From positions 1 to 6,014 of the forward strand of contig JAQSXD010000241.1 in NCBI GenBank assembly GCA_029266295.1: DNA of 6,014 bases. Direction: 5' to 3'. The stretch is from Bacillota bacterium (GTDB lineage: Bacteria; Bacillota; Clostridia; Peptostreptococcales; Anaerovoracaceae). The notes under the pieces were generated by a model. That model saw only the letters and a list, made by a program, of their open reading frames with translations, made no database searches and was not told where the DNA came from. Positions 5,884 to 6,014 of the stretch are shown here, piece after piece. The position numbers were made by a program, and so were the translations under genes. The number at the start of each line of letters is the position of its first letter. The first letter of the stretch is position 1.

Positions 5884-5915
5884 TCATGGAGTTCGCGCAG
5901 AATGAATCAGCGCTT
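5875..5915. terminator. Inverted repeat spanning the proS stop; possible shared terminator
   Basis: AAGCGCTGAT (5875-5884) and ATCAGCGCTT (5906-5915) are perfect 10-bp complementary arms around a 21-base loop, which itself can form a small TTC/GAA stem. The left arm contains the proS stop TGA. The right arm, read on the minus strand, contains the stop TGA of the convergent frame. Neither side has a long T run: TTCTCT follows on plus, TTACTTAATT on minus. Termination would therefore be imperfect, or the hairpin may act mainly to stabilise the 3' end. Confidence 0.5.
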
Positions 5916-6014
5916 CTCTAAGCAAATAGAAGGCGTTTTCCTTAGAAACCGCAGTACTGGGTCATAGATCTGAACTACCAATGGTTCTTTAGGGGCCGCG
6001 TGGAATTTCGGTCT
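5907..6014 (-). CDS. C-terminal end of an unidentified convergent gene (partial)
   Basis: The minus strand is open from the right edge for 35 codons and ends in TGA at 5909-5907. The visible end reads KEPLVVQIYDPVLRFL, then KTPSICLEKR. The other two minus frames hit stops soon after the edge, and the plus strand here has stops. The frame ends only 23 bases after the proS stop, a normal spacing for convergent genes, and its stop sits in the mirror arm of the shared inverted repeat. I do not recognise the protein. Thirty-five open codons could also arise by chance, so the call is tentative. Confidence 0.4.
   Translation of the reverse strand, partial: RPKFHAAPKEPLVVQIYDPVLRFLRKTPSICLEKR
5911..5939 (+). 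terminator. Weak alternative terminator hairpin downstream of proS
   Basis: CGCTTCT (5911-5917) can pair with AGAAGGCG (5928-5935), leaving one bulged G and a 10-base loop, followed by TTTT CC TT. Its left arm overlaps the right arm of the 5875-5915 repeat, so only one of the two can form at a time. The stem is short and lies inside the possible convergent gene, so this is a low-confidence call. Confidence 0.3.

Noticed and set aside
5941..6014. Possible T-box-like sequence (GGGGCCGCGTGG) near the right edge
   Set aside because: The order does not match the T-box core (a TGGNACCGCG-type string), no specifier stem is visible, and an open minus-strand frame explains the region better.

Overview
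The window looks like chromosomal DNA of a low-to-moderate GC Firmicute, most likely in the class Clostridia. Reasons are the strong AGGAGG-type ribosome sites, sigma-A-like promoters, an HPr kinase gene, a YacL-type membrane PIN/TRAM protein, and the order carD - yacL - ispD/ispF - aminoacyl-tRNA synthetase, which resembles the yacL-ispD-ispF-gltX neighbourhood of Bacillus. The exact genus cannot be read from the sequence. There is no sign of a CRISPR array, tRNA, rRNA or insertion sequence.

Left part (1-1030). The 5' end of a minus-strand hprK gene (HPr kinase/phosphorylase) enters from the left edge. A roughly 236-base intergenic region separates it from a divergent plus-strand gene at 412-876. 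That gene encodes an unrecognised 154-residue, very cysteine-rich protein (16 Cys) with glycines spaced seven residues apart. It consists of two copies of a 66-residue unit. It ends in a foldable 3' region and a clear rho-independent terminator (990-1030), so it appears to be a single-gene transcript.

Main operon (1048-5883). Two candidate sigma-A promoters, each with a perfect TTGACA box, lead into four co-directional genes. These are carD (RNA polymerase-binding regulator), yacL (membrane-anchored PIN nuclease-like domain plus TRAM domain), a fused ispDF (two steps of the MEP isoprenoid pathway in one polypeptide) and proS (prolyl-tRNA synthetase with an inserted editing domain). Gaps between them are 37-54 bases and hold no visible terminator, so co-transcription is likely. 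The operon therefore combines transcription control, a possible RNA-related membrane protein, isoprenoid precursor synthesis and translation.

Right edge (5875-6014). A perfect 10-bp inverted repeat spans the proS stop codon. Its other arm contains the stop codon of an open minus-strand frame that runs off the right edge. This looks like the meeting point of two convergent genes sharing one hairpin. The most novel item in the window is the Cys-rich heptad-glycine protein; the rest is mostly housekeeping, with the IspD-IspF fusion and the convergent-stop hairpin as secondary points of interest.
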